Positions 16,212 through 23,438 of a stretch of DNA of 36,041 nt are shown here, in pieces. Source of the DNA: Streptomyces griseus subsp. griseus (GTDB lineage Bacteria > Actinomycetota > Actinomycetes > Streptomycetales > Streptomycetaceae); the NCBI RefSeq assembly GCF_000720255.1, contig NZ_JOJE01000059.1, positions 1 through 36,041 on the forward strand. Direction: 5' to 3'. The position numbers and the translations under genes were made by a program. The notes beneath the pieces are model-generated. The model did not search any database, was not told the origin of the DNA, and saw only the letters and a list, made by a program, of their open reading frames with translations. Every line of letters begins with the position of its first letter. The first letter of the stretch is position 1.

Positions 16212-16573
16212 CACGCCGCCCTCTCCGCGCCGACCACATGCCGGTCGAGGTCGACGCCGAAGTCCGCCGCGAGGACCAGGGCCACACGGCGCCGTGTCTG
16301 CCGCGCCCGCTCCAACTCCCGTTCCCGGTAGGCCCACTCCGCCGCGAGCACGTAGGGACGGACCGGCGCCGTCGCCCGGCCGTCGAGCGGCACGGGCAGT
16401 CCATATGGGGAGCGGTGCACGGGGAGCCGTACGGCAGCCGGGCCGGCTGCCTCCGACTCGTGCGCGAAGGTCGGTACGGCGGCGGGGAGCGTTCCCGCCC
16501 TCCTCCTGCCGGTGCCGGGCGCGCACACGCCCAGGGCCCAGCGCAACAGCGCGTGGATAATGCTCACTGTCAT
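16211..16573 (-). CDS. Small conserved hypothetical protein, first of three overlapping genes
   Basis: The 120-residue protein begins with a short hydrophobic helix (SIIHALLRWALGVCAPG). A low-complexity middle follows, then a helical C-terminus (LAAEWAYRERELERARQTRR and LVLAADFGVDLDRHVVGA). ATG at 16573 is only 3 bases from the GAGGAG ribosome-binding site. GTG at 16567 has better spacing (9 bases) and may be the true start. The gene heads a tightly overlapping trio, divergent from the GntR-type regulator at 16734. Its function is unknown. Confidence 0.65.
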   Translation of the reverse strand: MTVSIIHALLRWALGVCAPGTGRRRAGTLPAAVPTFAHESEAAGPAAVRLPVHRSPYGLPVPLDGRATAPVRPYVLAAEWAYRERELERARQTRRRVALVLAADFGVDLDRHVVGAERAA

Positions 16574-16655
16574 CAGCTCCTCAGAGGCTGGTGGCCATGC
16601 CCCCGGACGGCGCCCACCGTCGCGGGGGTCTTCTTCCGACATCCACTCTACGACA

Positions 16656-16675
16656 CTTGGTACGTCTTGGTACGT
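16656..16675. promoter_or_regulatory. Tandem decamer CTTGGTACGT, candidate GntR operator
   Basis: CTTGGTACGT is repeated exactly at 16656-16665 and 16666-16675, one helical turn apart, each containing the palindromic GTAC. It lies between the divergent trio (start 16573) and the GntR-type gene (start 16734), where such a regulator would control both. The assignment to this regulator is inferred from position. Confidence 0.55.
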
Positions 16676-16733
16676 CCTTTCACGTGATAGGTCGTCCTAT
16701 GCTGGCCTGAGCTGACCTTTTACGCTCCGGGGC

Positions 16734-17012
16734 ATGATAGAGATCGACCGGGAGAGCATCACCCCGATGTACTTGCAGCTCGCGTCCGCCCTGCGCGAGC
16801 GCATCCGACGGGGCGAGATCCCGGTTGGCCGACGGATCCCTTCTCACCACGAGTTGGAGCAGGAGACGGGCGGGCTGGTCAGCCGCCGGACCATCAAGTC
16901 AGCGATCGAGGCGCTGCAAGCCGAGGGAATCGTGCAAGGAGTGCAGGGCAAGGGCGTGTTCGTCATCGCCATGCCCGCCGAAAAACCCGAGGGCGACGAG
17001 GCCGACGACTGA
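16734..17012 (+). CDS. Minimal GntR-family transcriptional regulator
   Basis: The 92-residue protein consists of the GntR winged helix and little else. Helices YLQLASALRERIRRGEIPVG and SHHELEQETG are followed by the recognition helix SRRTIKSAIEALQAEGIV and the wing VQGKGVFVIA, then a short acidic tail. It lacks the effector-binding domain normal for the HutC, FadR or MocR subfamilies, so it may respond to partner proteins or simply self-repress. It is divergent from three small overlapping genes, with tandem decamers in between. Confidence 0.85.
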   Translation: MIEIDRESITPMYLQLASALRERIRRGEIPVGRRIPSHHELEQETGGLVSRRTIKSAIEALQAEGIVQGVQGKGVFVIAMPAEKPEGDEADD

Positions 17013-17065
17013 CGAGCAGGTCGCTGTCAGGATGCTGGCGATCCACATCTGATGCAGACCCGCAC

Positions 17066-17099
17066 GAGTGCCCTTCCGGATGACTGCCGGAGGGCACTC
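17066..17099. terminator. Bidirectional terminator between the GntR gene and the tad locus
   Basis: Stem 17066-17079 pairs with 17087-17099 (13 pairs, one bulged T) around the loop ATGACTG. It lies between convergent stops at 17012 and 17124 and closes the tad-region transcript. Confidence 0.7.
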
Positions 17100-17123
17100 A
17101 ACCCTTGCAACGCCGACACCAGT

Positions 17124-17765
17124 TCAGCTCCCGGATCGCGGGAACGTGACCTCCACCCGTCGGTTCTTCTTCCGGCCCTCCTCCGTGGCGTTGGACGAGA
17201 TCGGGTACTGCTCGCCGTAGCCGCGTACGTCGAAGGTGACGTTCGGATCGTTCAGCTCGCCGTCAAGGACCGCCTGTACGGCGTTGGCGCGCTGGCGGGA
17301 GAGGACGTCGCCGTGGGCGGAGGATCCGAGGTTGTCGGTGAAGCCGAAGACGCGGATCCTGGTCGCGTTCTGCGTCTTGATCTCCTGGGCGATGGCGACG
17401 ATCCTCGCCGTCGACTCGGCGCTCAGCTTGGCGCTGTCCTTGCTGAAGAGGACTTCGGCTTGCAGAGCGAACTTCACGTCCGCGTTGGTGTCCTCCCTGC
17501 GCTCGTCACCACTCTGGTCCTCCACGACCGACTTGATGTCCAGCACCTTGGCGGAGGCGAGGGTGACGCCCTCGGGGAGCTTGAGGTCGGGGTCGTTGGG
17601 GTCGACCTGGACGGGGGCTGCGGCGCTTGCCTCGGTGCCCGGGGGAACGCTGGGCGAGTCGTCTGCGTGGGCTGATGCGATGAAGAGATTGGACGCGACC
17701 ATGACGGAGACCGCGGTGACGACCAACGCGAGGCGCGGAGTCGTGCGAGCGAGGGAGTCGGTCAT
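17124..17765 (-). CDS. Secreted OmpA-domain protein of the tad locus
   Basis: The 213-residue protein has a signal peptide (about 1-34, ending ASAHA) and a linker. Its C-terminal OmpA/MotB peptidoglycan-binding domain (about 98-210) shows FSKDSAKLSAES, VFGFTDNLGSSAHGDVLSRQRANAV and RGYGEQYPI. D144 and R160 are the likely diaminopimelate-contacting residues. In a monoderm organism this domain would anchor to the wall rather than to an outer membrane. The upstream lipoprotein gene ends 7 bases before this start, so both belong to the tad transcript. An anchoring role for the pilus machine is inferred. A longer frame (to 18029) overlaps the lipoprotein gene and was rejected. Confidence 0.85.
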   Translation of the reverse strand: MTDSLARTTPRLALVVTAVSVMVASNLFIASAHADDSPSVPPGTEASAAAPVQVDPNDPDLKLPEGVTLASAKVLDIKSVVEDQSGDERREDTNADVKFALQAEVLFSKDSAKLSAESTARIVAIAQEIKTQNATRIRVFGFTDNLGSSAHGDVLSRQRANAVQAVLDGELNDPNVTFDVRGYGEQYPISSNATEEGRKKNRRVEVTFPRSGS

Positions 17766-17772
17766 GTGGCCC

Positions 17773-18360
17773 TCACCCGGTGATCTTGATCGTGCCGCTG
17801 GAGAACGTCGGCACCTGCAAGGTGACTTCAGCGGTGCCCGCAGGAGGAGCAGGGAACTGCATGAACACCGGGAGAGACTGGCCCGCCTCAAGAGTTCCGA
17901 GGCCCGCGGTCGTGAGCGGTCGCCCCTCCGTGTCCCGCAGGACGTAGTAGCGCTTCTTCCCCTTGGAGTCCACGAGCGTGGCGCCACCGAACGAGGGGCC
18001 GTGTTTGATGACCTCAGTTTCATCACCACTGGTCTGGGCCGGGATGACCACCGACTTGGCCCCGTCGTTCTTCAGATTGCCGCTGACGGTGACGAAGCCG
18101 CCCGAGTCCCTTTCAGCGGAGGTGATCTGGAGCAGCAGCCCTTCCGTACCCTTGAGTTCGGCCACCGGCGCCTCCGACTGCCCCTCCTGAGCGCTCGGCT
18201 GGGATCCGTCATCCTTGGAGGCGGACGCCGACTTCTCCGGCTTCTTGTCATCGCCTCCGTCTCCGCCCCCGCCGCAGCCGGCCACACCGCTGGCCAGTCC
18301 GGCCGCGACGACCAGCGCGGCCACCCCCCTGCGGGCCTTCGCAGTGAACCGAATGCTCAT
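17773..18360 (-). CDS. Lipoprotein of the tad locus
   Basis: The 195-residue protein has an N-terminal signal with lipobox VAGC, lipidated on C29. A low-complexity charged linker (about 30-65) follows, then a beta-rich domain (about 68-195). This domain contains LQITSAERDSGGFVTVSGNLKND, split over residues about 77-99, resembling the DUF4352 immunoglobulin-like fold, and ends in a beta-strand pattern. It should be membrane-attached outside the cell. Tight spacing to the OmpA-domain gene suggests the two act together. The exact function is unknown. Confidence 0.75.
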   Translation of the reverse strand: MSIRFTAKARRGVAALVVAAGLASGVAGCGGGGDGGDDKKPEKSASASKDDGSQPSAQEGQSEAPVAELKGTEGLLLQITSAERDSGGFVTVSGNLKNDGAKSVVIPAQTSGDETEVIKHGPSFGGATLVDSKGKKRYYVLRDTEGRPLTTAGLGTLEAGQSLPVFMQFPAPPAGTAEVTLQVPTFSSGTIKITG

Positions 18361-18394
18361 CGCTCTGCTTCCTTCTCCACTCGTCGTTCGCTTG

Positions 18395-18988
18395 TCAGTC
18401 GGCCAGGTGGACGTCGAAGAGGTCCTCGGGCTTCGGGAGGCTCTTACTGTCAGCCGGGTCCGGGGTCCACTTCCCGCTGCCCTTGCAGGTGAGCTGGGGC
18501 AATGCGCGACTTCCGGCCGGCTGGCTTGGGGGCTTGTCGCAGAGAGGCTCTATGACGGCCCTCGCCTCCGCCGTTGCGTAGATGCCTTCCGTGCCAGGGA
18601 CGATGGAGTCTCCGACGGGCTTCTTGGCCGTGGCGACGACCTTGTAGGCAAGCGGTCCATCGGGCTCGCACGATCCGTCGGCGTCGTTGAGCTCCGCCAA
18701 CTGATAAGCACGTGGACACGAGTTCGGATCATGGTCCAGCTTGCCGTCGAAGCTGTCCTGCCATTTTGCCGGGTCGAGCAGGTCCCTCAACCATTGCCCT
18801 GCGAGTTGGTCCCGAGTGTCCTGGGCCGCCGCAAGCGCTGCCGCGTCGGCTGCCGTCTGGGCACCGTTCCGGTTCACCGCGCCCTGGCCGACCGCGAGAT
18901 AGGCGAACGCGAGAAAGAGCAGGCCCGCCACCACCGTGATGTAGATGGGGAAGGCCTGCCCTGCATCACTGCACCTGCGTGCAGGCAT
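18395..18988 (-). CDS. TadG-like pilus-associated protein
   Basis: The 197-residue protein starts MPARRCSDAGQAFPIY, with the short prepilin-like leader typical of the TadG N-terminal domain. A single membrane helix (about 16-36) and the conserved segment GAQTAADAAALAAAQDTRDQ follow. The rest is an exported domain with several cysteines (SCPRAY, GSCEPDG, PLCDKP, LTCKGSG) that could form disulfides. The ATG overlaps the stop of the Flp pilin gene (TGATG). It is much shorter than proteobacterial TadG and lacks its von Willebrand domain. Confidence 0.78.
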   Translation of the reverse strand: MPARRCSDAGQAFPIYITVVAGLLFLAFAYLAVGQGAVNRNGAQTAADAAALAAAQDTRDQLAGQWLRDLLDPAKWQDSFDGKLDHDPNSCPRAYQLAELNDADGSCEPDGPLAYKVVATAKKPVGDSIVPGTEGIYATAEARAVIEPLCDKPPSQPAGSRALPQLTCKGSGKWTPDPADSKSLPKPEDLFDVHLAD

Positions 18989-19218
18989 CAGGTGATTTCG
19001 TTGATCTTCTGCTGAATCTTGTTGAGGATCGTCTGCCCGATGTTGGTGCCGGTGATCGCCAGCACAATCGCCACAACTACCGCGATGATGCCCAGGTACT
19101 CGACCGCGGTCTGCCCCTTGTCGCCACCACGCCGCCGAACCGCCTCGACCGTCGTGTTCTTCCAGCCGCTCACGCGCACCTTGGCCGCGACGGCCGTCTT
19201 CAGCATCAGGTCGCTCAT
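18988..19218 (-). CDS. Flp-family type IVb pilin
   Basis: The 76-residue prepilin has a long basic leader and the Flp processing signature G-xxxx-E-Y at G35-QTAV-E40-Y41. A hydrophobic alpha helix (about 42-58) and a short polar tail follow. Cleavage after G35 would release a 41-residue pilin, typical of Flp. A 123-base gap separates it from the response-regulator gene, and its GGAAGGG ribosome-binding site is strong, so it may also have its own promoter for high expression. No prepilin peptidase gene is present in this window. Confidence 0.88.
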   Translation of the reverse strand: MSDLMLKTAVAAKVRVSGWKNTTVEAVRRRGGDKGQTAVEYLGIIAVVVAIVLAITGTNIGQTILNKIQQKINEIT

Positions 19219-19341
19219 GGTGTTCCCTTCCGGGGGTCGCCTTACCGGGACCGTAAGCCGAAGATCCCCGTTCCCCCCAGGGCCCCAGGGCCCAATCCCG
19301 GACCCAGTCGAGGCCCAACCCCCCGCGCCGGCTCACGCTCC

Positions 19342-20121
19342 TCACCGCTCCCCCCGCCACTTCGCCGTCGCCTCCGTGCGGCTCGTGCTGTGGAGCTTGG
19401 CGAAGATGCGGTTGATGTGGTTCTTGACGGTCTTCTCGCTGATGAAGCAGGTGGCGGCGATCTGCTGGTTGGTCATGCCGGATGCGATGAGGTCCATGAT
19501 CTCCGCCTCCCTCGCGCTGAGCCGGAACCTCGACCGTGCCGATGAAGACTGTCCCACAGATGGTTGCAGTTGCGAAAGCACTTTCTCGATACTCGCTGAA
19601 ACAGGGGGAGTAGAGGTATTTTCATCATGTGCACCCGCACTCCCCGCGCTCCCCGCACTCTCCTGGAGATGCGCCAACAGCGCCGCCGCCGCCGTCGGCG
19701 TGAAGTGCGGGCGGCCCCGCCTGATGTCCCGTACCGCGGCGACCAGCTCGTCCACCGTGAACTCGCCGTGGACCAGATAGCCGCCCGCGCCTCTCCGCAA
19801 CGCCTCCCGCACGATCTCCGACTCGCCGCTGTAGGTGAGCATCATGACCGGGGCGAGGCGGACCAGGTGCGGGAGTGCCTCGATGCCGTCGACGCCGGGC
19901 ATGCGGACGTCCAGGAGGACCACGTCGGGGCGGTGGAGGTGGGCGGCCGTGTACGCCTCGCGGCCGTCGGCGGCCTCCGCCACGACCGTGATGTCCTCGC
20001 GGCCGGAGAGGAGTGCCGTCAGGCCCGCGCGGACGACGGGGTTGTCGTCGGCGACGACCACCCGCAGCGGGGCGGGCGGCGGGGAGTCCTCGAAGGGGCT
20101 CGGTGGGGGTGGCTTTGGCAT
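19342..20121 (-). CDS. LuxR/NarL-type response regulator of the tad locus
   Basis: The 259-residue protein has a receiver domain (about 19-135) with acidic pocket D25/D26 and phosphoacceptor D71 (VVLLDVRMPG). An Ala/Ser-rich linker (about 150-195) leads to a LuxR helix-turn-helix (about 198-250: LSAREAEIMDLIASGMTNQQ). The conserved receiver lysine, usually in a GYLLK context, is replaced: the sequence is GYLVHGE, with H118 there. The switch may therefore be altered. The start has GAGAGGAGG upstream. Its gene follows the histidine kinase gene in the tad cluster, so pilus genes are the probable targets. Confidence 0.9.
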   Translation of the reverse strand: MPKPPPPSPFEDSPPPAPLRVVVADDNPVVRAGLTALLSGREDITVVAEAADGREAYTAAHLHRPDVVLLDVRMPGVDGIEALPHLVRLAPVMMLTYSGESEIVREALRRGAGGYLVHGEFTVDELVAAVRDIRRGRPHFTPTAAAALLAHLQESAGSAGSAGAHDENTSTPPVSASIEKVLSQLQPSVGQSSSARSRFRLSAREAEIMDLIASGMTNQQIAATCFISEKTVKNHINRIFAKLHSTSRTEATAKWRGER

Positions 20122-20171
20122 CGGGCGGCCTCCTCTCGTCTTGTCCGTTCCCGTCGGGCGTTCCCGTCAGT

Positions 20172-21566
20172 TCATACGTGGGCGGCGGCCCCGGACGTCA
20201 CCGTGCCCAGCGGGAGTTCCAGGCGGACCTCCGTGCCCGTGGGGTGCGTACCGCGTCCGATGCGGAGGCCTGCGCCCACCAAGGCGGCCCGTTCGACCAT
20301 GCCCACCAGGCCGAAGTGGCCAGTGCGGCACAGTCGTTCGAGGCTGGTGCCGGGAGGCAGCCCGCGTCCGTCGTCGTAGACCGTCACCCGCAGACAGCCT
20401 TCGTGGACGCCCACCTCCACCTCGACCCGGGAGGGGGACGCGTGGCGGTGGGCGTTGTCCAGGGCCTCCGCGGTGATCGTGAGCAGGTGGCGGGCCACCG
20501 CCGACGGAACACGCGGGACGGGCCCCGAGCCCGTCGGACGGTATGTCGCCGGAACACCCGTGCGGGTGCTGAAGTCCGCCGTACGCCGGGACAGTTCCGT
20601 CAGTACGTCCGTACCCGTCTCTGTGTCGGGCTCGCTGCGTAGGTCCGCCAGGAGCTCCCGGGACTCGGCGGCGGCGCGGCGGGCGCAGCGGGCGACGAGT
20701 TCGGCCTGCTGCCGGACCAGGGCCGGGTCCGGGCGGCCTGCGCCGGCCGAGGCGGCGAGGCCGTCGGCGGCCAGGGCCACACCGTGCAGGGTCTTGGCGA
20801 CGGAGTCGTGCATCTCGCGGGCCAGGCGGGCGCGTTCGGCGCCGACCGCCTCCGTCGCCGCGAGCCGGGCGCGGACCTCGGTCAGGGCCTGGGTGGCGGT
20901 GCCGAAGCGGAGCATCAGGCCGCGCAGGCTGGAGCCGACCGCGCCGGTGATGACGCAGAAGCCGGGCAGCAGCAGGGTCTCGGCGGGGGTGGAGCCGAGG
21001 CCCTTGGTGGTGGTGCAGACGAGCAGCAGTATCAGCGACTGGAGGGAGGCGAAGAAGGCCGCTCCGCGCCAGCTGTAGACGATGCCGGCGAGGAGAGGGG
21101 TGCAGACGCTGACGTAGGCGAGGGTGGTGTCCGGGCCGGCGGAGATGAGCAGGAGCGAGCCGAAGAGGGTGTCCGCGGCGAGGAGGGCGGGGTGGCGCAG
21201 GAGGAGGGGGCCGAAGCGTTCCCAGTCGCGGAACAGGACGTAGGAGCCCATGAAGGTGAGGATCACGGCGGTGGCCACGAGGCGGGTGGGGACACCGGGG
21301 GCGGCGTTGAGGAGGGCGGCCGGAGCGGCCAGCGCGATCATGGCCAGCCGGAAGCCGAAGACCTGCCGGCACATGGCTTGCACCGCGTTCACCTGGAGTG
21401 GGACGGCGGGGGCGACTGGTTCCTGCGGGACGTCACTGTCGACAGCCGCTGAGGTGTCGTTCAGCGGCACCGGCCGCCCCTCCAGCACCCACCTCCCTGC
21501 CGGCTCCTGAAGCTCGGGCAGCTCCCGCCGCCCCGCCGTCTCCGCCCGGTCCCTCGTCGTCGTCAT
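20172..21566 (-). CDS. NarL-family sensor histidine kinase of the tad locus
   Basis: The 464-residue membrane kinase has a cytoplasmic N-terminus and about six hydrophobic segments (about 72-90, 96-112, 125-145, 150-165, 170-190, 198-215). The HisKA_3 dimerisation domain has phosphoacceptor H253 (LAREMHDSVAKTLHG). The C-terminal HATPase domain shows N-box AEALDNAHRHA and glycine boxes DDGRGLPPG and GHFGLVGMVERA. There is no large extracytoplasmic domain, so the signal is probably sensed in or at the membrane. The response-regulator gene lies 50 bases downstream, and tadC ends 14 bases upstream. Confidence 0.9.
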   Translation of the reverse strand: MTTTRDRAETAGRRELPELQEPAGRWVLEGRPVPLNDTSAAVDSDVPQEPVAPAVPLQVNAVQAMCRQVFGFRLAMIALAAPAALLNAAPGVPTRLVATAVILTFMGSYVLFRDWERFGPLLLRHPALLAADTLFGSLLLISAGPDTTLAYVSVCTPLLAGIVYSWRGAAFFASLQSLILLLVCTTTKGLGSTPAETLLLPGFCVITGAVGSSLRGLMLRFGTATQALTEVRARLAATEAVGAERARLAREMHDSVAKTLHGVALAADGLAASAGAGRPDPALVRQQAELVARCARRAAAESRELLADLRSEPDTETGTDVLTELSRRTADFSTRTGVPATYRPTGSGPVPRVPSAVARHLLTITAEALDNAHRHASPSRVEVEVGVHEGCLRVTVYDDGRGLPPGTSLERLCRTGHFGLVGMVERAALVGAGLRIGRGTHPTGTEVRLELPLGTVTSGAAAHV

Positions 21567-21580
21567 CGCGTCGCCCTCCC

Positions 21581-22468
21581 CTACTCGCCCGTGAGCGTGC
21601 CGAAGTCCGTGCCGGAGCCCAGGAGAAGGCCCGCGCCGAGCAGGAGCATGGTGGCCGGGACCATGAACGTGGTGATCATCATGGTGGCCTTGGGTACCGC
21701 GCGAGCGGCCTTGCGACGGGCGTTCTGCGCGTCGGTGCGGCGCATGTCCTTGGCGATGGAGACGAGCGTGTCGACGATCGGCGCGCCCAGTTCCTCGCCC
21801 TGCTGGAGTGCCGTGACGAACATGGCGACCTGCTCGGAGTCGTTGCGGCGGCGCAGTTCCGCGAAGGCCTCACGGCGACTCATGCCGAGGTCCATCTGGC
21901 GGAGCGTGATGCGGATCTCGTCCGCCCACGGGCCCTCGTAGCGTGACGCCACTCGATCGAGTGCCTGGCGGAAGCCGAGGCCCGCGCTGACGACCACCGC
22001 GAGGACGTCGAGGAAGTCGGGGAGGGTGCGCTCGATGACGTCCTTGCGGATGCGGATCGCCGACCAGATGCCGACCTCCGTCCAGAACGCCCCGAAGGCC
22101 AGCAGGAGCAGGGCCACGAAGAAGTTGCCCCGCAGGAGGAACACCAGGAAGCCCGTGCCACCGAGTGCGCCGTAGACCGCGCGGCGGGCCGCGTAGCGGT
22201 CGATCGTGAGGCCGCCGGGGTTGCCGGCCAGGTCTATCTTGCGGCGGTACTTGGCGACCTGCTTGGGGCCCATGAGGCGCAGTACGGCGGGTGCGTAGCG
22301 CATGCCCATGCGGTCGACGACGGAGTCGACGGCGCCGGTGCGGGTGGCACCGACCTCCAGGGCGAGGGCCAGGTCGGAGGGCAGCTTGGCGTCCGCGCGG
22401 TACATCCGGATGCCGGCGAAGGCGCCCCAGACGCTCAGCCCCATCAGCAGTGCCAGCAGAAGTCCCAT
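21581..22468 (-). CDS. tadC: TadC, inner-membrane platform protein
   Basis: The 295-residue type II secretion F-domain protein has an N-terminal helix, a pair of hydrophobic segments (about 110-145) and the cytoplasmic F domain (about 150-255). That domain includes PDFLDVLAVVVSAGLGFRQAL and ELGAPIVDTLVSIAKDMR. A C-terminal helix (about 262-285) completes it. TadB and TadC together form the membrane platform on which the TadA ATPase acts. It begins 13 bases after the tadB stop. Confidence 0.88.
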   Translation of the reverse strand: MGLLLALLMGLSVWGAFAGIRMYRADAKLPSDLALALEVGATRTGAVDSVVDRMGMRYAPAVLRLMGPKQVAKYRRKIDLAGNPGGLTIDRYAARRAVYGALGGTGFLVFLLRGNFFVALLLLAFGAFWTEVGIWSAIRIRKDVIERTLPDFLDVLAVVVSAGLGFRQALDRVASRYEGPWADEIRITLRQMDLGMSRREAFAELRRRNDSEQVAMFVTALQQGEELGAPIVDTLVSIAKDMRRTDAQNARRKAARAVPKATMMITTFMVPATMLLLGAGLLLGSGTDFGTLTGE

Positions 22469-22481
22469 GGTCGCCCGCCCC

Positions 22482-23426
22482 TCAGACGTCGATCCGCGAC
22501 ATACGGCGGATCAGGACGAAGCCGACGGCATAGAGCACGAACGCGATGATCACCGCGCCCTGGCCGAGCGGCGAGCCGGTCATGCGTTCCAGGGCGCCGT
22601 CCTTGACGCCGTTCATGAGGAACAGGGAGCCCACACCCATCACCGGAACGGCGTACGACGTCATGTTGACCTGGGAGAGCTGGGTGCGGATCTCGCGTCG
22701 TGTCTCCTTACGCTCCTCCAGCGTCTCGGTGAGGTTGCGCAGGGCGCCGACCACCTGTCCGCCCGCTCGGTTGGAGAGGACCAGCGTGGTGACCAGGACG
22801 ACCAGTTCGCGGGACGGGAGGCGGTCCGCCAGTGCGCCCAGCGCGTCCTCCATGGAGTGGCCGAGCGTCAACTGATTCGCGACCCGGGCCAGTTCCTCGC
22901 CGGCCGGGGCCTCCAGCTCCTCCGCCGCCATGCCGATCGCGGTGCGCAGGGCGAGGCCGGCCTGGGTGGCGTTGGCCAGGATGCGGGCGAGTTCGGGGAG
23001 TTGGTTGATGAACCGCTCGATGCGTTTCTGTCGCTGCCAGTTGAGGAACTGCACCGCGGCCCACACGCCGAGCAGCCCGGCGATGGGGCCGAAGAAGGGT
23101 GCCAGCGTGGCCTGCCCGATGAGCCACAGGCCGGCGACCACCGCCAGCATGCCGGCGAAGAACTCGCCCGGGGTGACGTCGAGACCCGTCGCCGCCAGCC
23201 GGAGTTCGAGCGACCGGCCCAGTCTCGTACCGCGCAGGCGTCGGTCCAGGTTGCGGAAGCGGCGTCGACGGCCGGTTTCCGGGAGCTGTCCGGCGGCCGA
23301 GAGGCGGTCGACGAGGGCCGCCTGCTGGGCCCTGCCCTTGGCGTACATGTGCAGCCCCGCGACGGCGAGGGCGCAGGTCAGCAGGGTGACGCCGGTGGTG
23401 AGGGTGACGAGGGTCTGGAGGTCCAT
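22482..23426 (-). CDS. tadB: TadB, inner-membrane platform protein
   Basis: The 314-residue protein has the same type II secretion F domain as TadC. There is an N-terminal membrane helix (about 8-28), helices at about 88-122, an F domain (about 130-260: QLPELARILANATQAGLALR and VTTLVLSNRAGGQVVGALRN) and a C-terminal hydrophobic pair (about 265-305). It pairs with TadC to transmit TadA motion to pilus assembly. It begins 12 bases after the tadA stop. Confidence 0.88.
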   Translation of the reverse strand: MDLQTLVTLTTGVTLLTCALAVAGLHMYAKGRAQQAALVDRLSAAGQLPETGRRRRFRNLDRRLRGTRLGRSLELRLAATGLDVTPGEFFAGMLAVVAGLWLIGQATLAPFFGPIAGLLGVWAAVQFLNWQRQKRIERFINQLPELARILANATQAGLALRTAIGMAAEELEAPAGEELARVANQLTLGHSMEDALGALADRLPSRELVVLVTTLVLSNRAGGQVVGALRNLTETLEERKETRREIRTQLSQVNMTSYAVPVMGVGSLFLMNGVKDGALERMTGSPLGQGAVIIAFVLYAVGFVLIRRMSRIDV

Positions 23427-23438
23427 GGGCTGTCCTGC

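Noticed and set aside
17766..18029. Longer OmpA-domain protein starting at 18029
   Set aside because: It would overlap the lipoprotein gene over most of its beta domain and hide the clear signal peptide beginning at the ATG at 17765.
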